Assembly (NCBI RefSeq): GCF_020283565.1
Contig: NC_060063.1
Location: 39,394,635 to 39,458,634, forward strand
DNA: 64,000 nucleotides
Direction: 5' to 3'
Origin: Trifolium pratense
Taxonomy: Eukaryota > Streptophyta > Magnoliopsida > Fabales > Fabaceae
Shown: positions 60,935-64,000 of the stretch, piece by piece
Position numbering within the stretch: position 1 is the first letter of the stretch
Layout of the letters: each line of letters starts with the position of its first letter
Notes under the pieces: model-generated
Seen by the model: the letters and a program-made list of their open reading frames with translations, nothing else
The model's database searches: none
What the model was told of the DNA's origin: nothing
Made by a program: the position numbers and the translations under genes

Positions 60935-61719
60935 TCCCTCCGGTCCTATATATAAGAAAAAATTGACTTTTTAGATTCATTGGTGAATTGATATATCTAC
61001 ATAGGGATGGCAATGGGTAGGGTATGGGTAGGGTACTATAGTACCCATCCCCGTACCCGCGGATTGAAAAAATACCCGTACCCATCCCCATACCCGCGTG
61101 GGTAACAACTTTTGCCCCCGTCCCCATACCCTATGGGTACCTAGGTCCCCATACCCGTACTCGTTACCCGCATTTTTACTAAAAATAAATTGATCAGTTA
61201 TAAAATATCATATAATTTTAATAGAATTAAAAAAATTTCAAAGATTTTAATATTGACTAATGAAAATTATAAACAAAATTATTACTAACCTTATGTTAAA
61301 GTTCATATTTATGTTAAACATTCACATTATTTTTATATTATGTTATAAATAAACATTTTTATTAAAAATATGTAATAGTTTAGTAGAGTTGTATTGTTTT
61401 AAATTGATTTACATATATTATAATATAATAATATAAATAAAATAAATAAATATATATTATGCGGGTATGGGGCGGGGTGGGTACTAAGGTACCCGTACCC
61501 GCACCCATACCCGTTCATTTTTGCGGGTAATTACCCATACCCGTGCCCGTACCCAAAATGCGGGTTTTTACCCTACCCGTCGTGGGTAATTTTTGCGGGT
61601 ATCCTCTGGGTATGGGTCAAATTGCCATCCCTATATCTAGACAATAATATAGTCTAAATACATTCATTCTACAATAAATTTAAAAAGTGAAATGTTTCTT
61701 ATATATAGGACCGGAGGGA
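60935..61719. mobile_element. Stowaway-like MITE split by a hAT element
   Basis: The ends TCCCTCCGGTCCTATATATA and its complement TATATATAGGACCGGAGGGA form a long inverted repeat typical of Tc1/mariner MITEs. The two halves total about 150 bp without the hAT insertion. The TA duplication is not clear. Confidence 0.8.
61002..61633. mobile_element. Non-autonomous hAT element with (A/G)CCCGTACCC-type subterminal repeats
   Basis: Terminal inverted repeats TAGGGATGGCAA/TTGCCATCCCTA; 8-bp duplication TATCTACA (60994-61001) and TATCTAGA (61634-61641), one mismatch. Dense TACCCGTACCC/GGGTATGGG motifs fill both ends around an AT-rich core. No transposase. Confidence 0.9.
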
Positions 61720-61735
61720 GTCTAATTTTATTGAT

Positions 61736-61884
61736 CGATCGTTAGTTGGTTCAGTGGTGATTGACGTTGAACTTGGTAGAGAGGATCGCGGTTCGATCCC
61801 GCAACTGCGATATCGGATGGGCCTGAAACCACTTAATGTCATAACTGACCCCCGAACCAGATTCAACTGGTGGTGAAAAAAAAA
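61736..61884 (+). mobile_element. tRNA-derived SINE
   Basis: TTAGTTGGTTCAGTGGTGA (A box), CGGTTCGATCCCG (B box), ending GGTGGTGAAAAAAAA. 8-bp duplication TTATTGAT at 61728-61735 and 61885-61892. Confidence 0.85.
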
Positions 61885-62149
61885 TTATTGATTAGAAGTG
61901 GAAATAAGTATAAGTCATTTTAAACTCAAGAGAAATTCTAAAAAAGACAAAGAAATTGAAATTTCATGACCTTATTGATATGACCAGGAAAAAAATTGGA
62001 TATACTAAAAATTTTCTTTAAAAATCCTAAGTTATACTAAGCTCACAACAAGTGAAAACAAGAGATCCCTACTATCTAGTCAAACAATTCATGGGGTTAA
62101 CATAAAACAAGCACGAATTCCCCACATTTTTAGCCAACAACCATTGTCA

Positions 62150-63090
62150 CAATGTGTGTTTAATTGAATCAACTATTTCTTCAACCTTTAGAATCTTTGG
62201 AGAAGATTAGATCATTACGTGTCTTCCAAATAGCCCACAAAGTTTTTTTTAACAGCAAAGAGAAATTTTATTCATAAAAATGGAACAAAGTACAAATAGT
62301 ACGAAACCCAATAGATATGGAAGACGTACGAGGGGTACTCTTACCACTCAAAAAGAAAAACTATCTAGCGGAGAATAAAATTAAAAGGGTACGTAAACCA
62401 CTCATAATACAAACACGGACTACCCTTTTTAAGTGATTCTTACAATCCAACTCCAAGAGAGACGTTTGATAGCATTAACAACTTCATCAACATGAGACTC
62501 TTTGGAAGAGAATATAATGTGATTACGCGCACTCCATATAACCCAAACGTCGCATGCCAAATCAAGAAAGACCAACTCTACGTTTTTTACCTCGAAGATG
62601 AGAAGTAAAAGATTGCGTTAGCACTCAAATCCACTTGTCAATAGCATACCAAATCGCCCTGCTAAAAGAACATTTACAAAAATATGAACTTTTGATTCCC
62701 TTTCGGACCGACACAATACACAATGTAAGGAGTCCAAATCTCTAATTATGTTCCTTTGAAACAAGTTCAATTTGGTAGGCAATCGATATAATAAAAGCTT
62801 CCAAAAGAAAACAACTTTTGAAGGGGCCATGCTTCCCCACAAAGATCACAAAATCCGACACTAATTTTGATTCAAAGAGAGCGGTGCTAAAATTTTTTCC
62901 GCTAAAATAATATATGCTTGTCTTACCGAAAATTCCCCATCATCTCCATTCTTCCATTTCCACCAAATAGCCCCCAAAGTTGAATGCCAAATCAAAAATA
63001 ATCATTTGACCACTTTCTTAGTTCTTATGTACAAGCAACACAACTGGAGAAGAGCAAAACCTTTTCCCGACAAAACCATCGATGATAAGT
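62150..63090 (-). pseudogene. Older LINE remnant interrupted by a younger LINE
   Basis: The minus strand at 62245-62150 reads LWAIWKTRNDLIFS and continues across the insertion with FNFGGYLVEMEEW-like sequence at 63000-62965. This is the C-terminal region of a plant LINE protein, decayed. Confidence 0.55.
62243..62962 (-). mobile_element. 5'-truncated LINE with target duplication
   Basis: Flanked by CCAAATAGCCCACAAAG (62226-62242) and a one-mismatch copy at 62963-62979. The T run at 62243-62250 is its poly(A) tail on the minus strand. The interior encodes DDGEFSVRQAYIIL and a zf-RVT domain (FFWKLLLYRLPTKLNLF, CVLCRSERESKVH) with two in-frame stops around 62835-62850. Confidence 0.8.
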
Positions 63091-63296
63091 CTGAAAAATG
63101 CACTATTTATTTAATAAAATTAGCTTAGTATTTTACTATTTCTTTGCATTTTTCATAGTATTACTACTATTATTTTTATGTATTTCAGGAATGTCTGGAA
63201 CCTACCAAATAATTTACAAGTGGCGCACGCCATGTGTGTTTTGTTTCTTTTTCATAGGCACTTATTCATCAACATGTGGCGCACGCCACTTGCTAT
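63080..63296. other. LTR-like remnant with repeated GTGGCGCACGCCA
   Basis: TGATAAGTCTGAAAAATGC followed by AT-rich sequence and two copies of the near-palindrome TGGCGCACGCCA (63221-63232 and 63277-63288). It may be the start of an LTR cut by the CACTA element; not proven. Confidence 0.35.
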
Positions 63297-64000
63297 CACT
63301 ACAAGAAATTTGACTTATAGCAACGGCAAATATCCGTAGGTAAAAGTCACAAAACCGTGGGTATAGGCCGAAAAACCTACCCCAACGGACGTTTTGTTCC
63401 GTAGACTTTAACTCGCTATACCCACGGAAATATACCATCACTATAGGCTATAGCTACGGTAATTTCAGCTGTTGGACAAAATCTCAAAGCTATACCCACG
63501 GCCATTGATAAATCTATTCAATTGTTTTAGCCACCACTTTTGCCGTTGGTATAGGCATGGCAACATTTTTTTTTGCTTCTTTTTTCTTCTACCGATCAAT
63601 TTCTTTTTAATAATAAGATTTTGTCAATATTTCTTGCACACACTAGCTGTAATTATGAAACAAAATAAATGAAAACTTAAATTATATTATTATATTGAAA
63701 AAACTAACAAGTCTTACAAATATGTCAAGATAATGACAAAGTACATCAAAATACCAAAACAATACCTATTCAATTCTTCCAAAATTTAAACTGCGCCAAG
63801 TAACTTAGAGCAGAACAAACTCGTATAAACTTGAAAGCAATATTAAAGTCATTGCTTACTTCTAATATCCACCCCAAAATTACAAATCAATAAACTTCAA
63901 CAAAACATACATGTGCATCACCTCCTAGCTACCAGTCAATAAGCTGCAGTCCAACTAAATAATAATAGCCACTAATCTGCATGCATCTCCCCGATAAGAC
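63297..64000. mobile_element. Left end of a second CACTA transposon (partial)
   Basis: Starts CACTACAAGAAATTTGAC, a typical plant CACTA terminus. Subterminal repeats of CCGTGGGTATAGG/TACCCACGG type in both orientations follow up to about 63560. The rest lies beyond the window; no transposase is visible in the 700 bp seen. Confidence 0.75.

Noticed and set aside
60909..61127. Gly/Tyr-rich minus-strand ORF
   Set aside because: Product of the subterminal GGGTATGGG repeats of the hAT element.
61736..61884. Possible tRNA genes at the SINE copies (also 16487, 17258, 26412, 59963)
   Set aside because: A and B boxes are present, but acceptor stems do not pair; A tails and target duplications show retroposed SINEs.

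Overview
The window is nuclear plant DNA, most likely from a legume; I infer the inverted-repeat-lacking clade (Medicago/Trifolium/Pisum relatives). Evidence: intron-rich genes with GT-AG splicing, AT-rich spacers, Ty1-copia, LINE, SINE, CACTA, hAT and Stowaway-like elements, an F-box/FBD gene, and a gene whose ARM and WD40 parts match the LIN/CERBERUS family known from legume nodulation. No bacterial, organellar or viral gene is seen.

Layout. 1-0.3 kb: end of a LINE RNase H domain. 1.1-4.8 kb (+): six-exon F-box/FBD gene whose reading frame continues through phase-compatible exons into an unfamiliar C-terminal extension. The extension exons are duplicated, degenerate, at 6.4-7.75 kb. 8.0-12.2 kb: a copia element with both LTRs and a target duplication, but with its reverse transcriptase and RNase H missing. 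14.9-17.1 kb (-): a two-exon Myb/SANT-like gene. 18.0-44.4 kb: a four-deep transposon nest. A solo LTR (duplication ACCGC) was entered by a SIRE-like copia (ATATG). That element's 3' LTR was entered by an Angela-like copia (GTTTG). That element's pol was entered by a CACTA transposon (TAG) carrying an intron-containing Ulp1-type protease gene. 44.4-53 kb: LINE, retroposon, hAT, MITE, decayed copia, SINE and Helitron remains. 53.6-60.5 kb (+): a 15-exon LIN-like gene with ARM-like and WD40 regions but no U-box that I can find. 60.9-64 kb: MITEs within MITEs, LINE within LINE, and the left end of another CACTA element.

Three loci look like host genes: F-box/FBD, Myb/SANT-like and LIN-like. Two of them have names from the ubiquitin system, but nothing here shows that they act together. 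Most other coding sequence belongs to transposons. Gene models were built by eye from splice consensus and phase; each stays in frame from start to stop (739, 341 and 1144 residues). Expression is not known.
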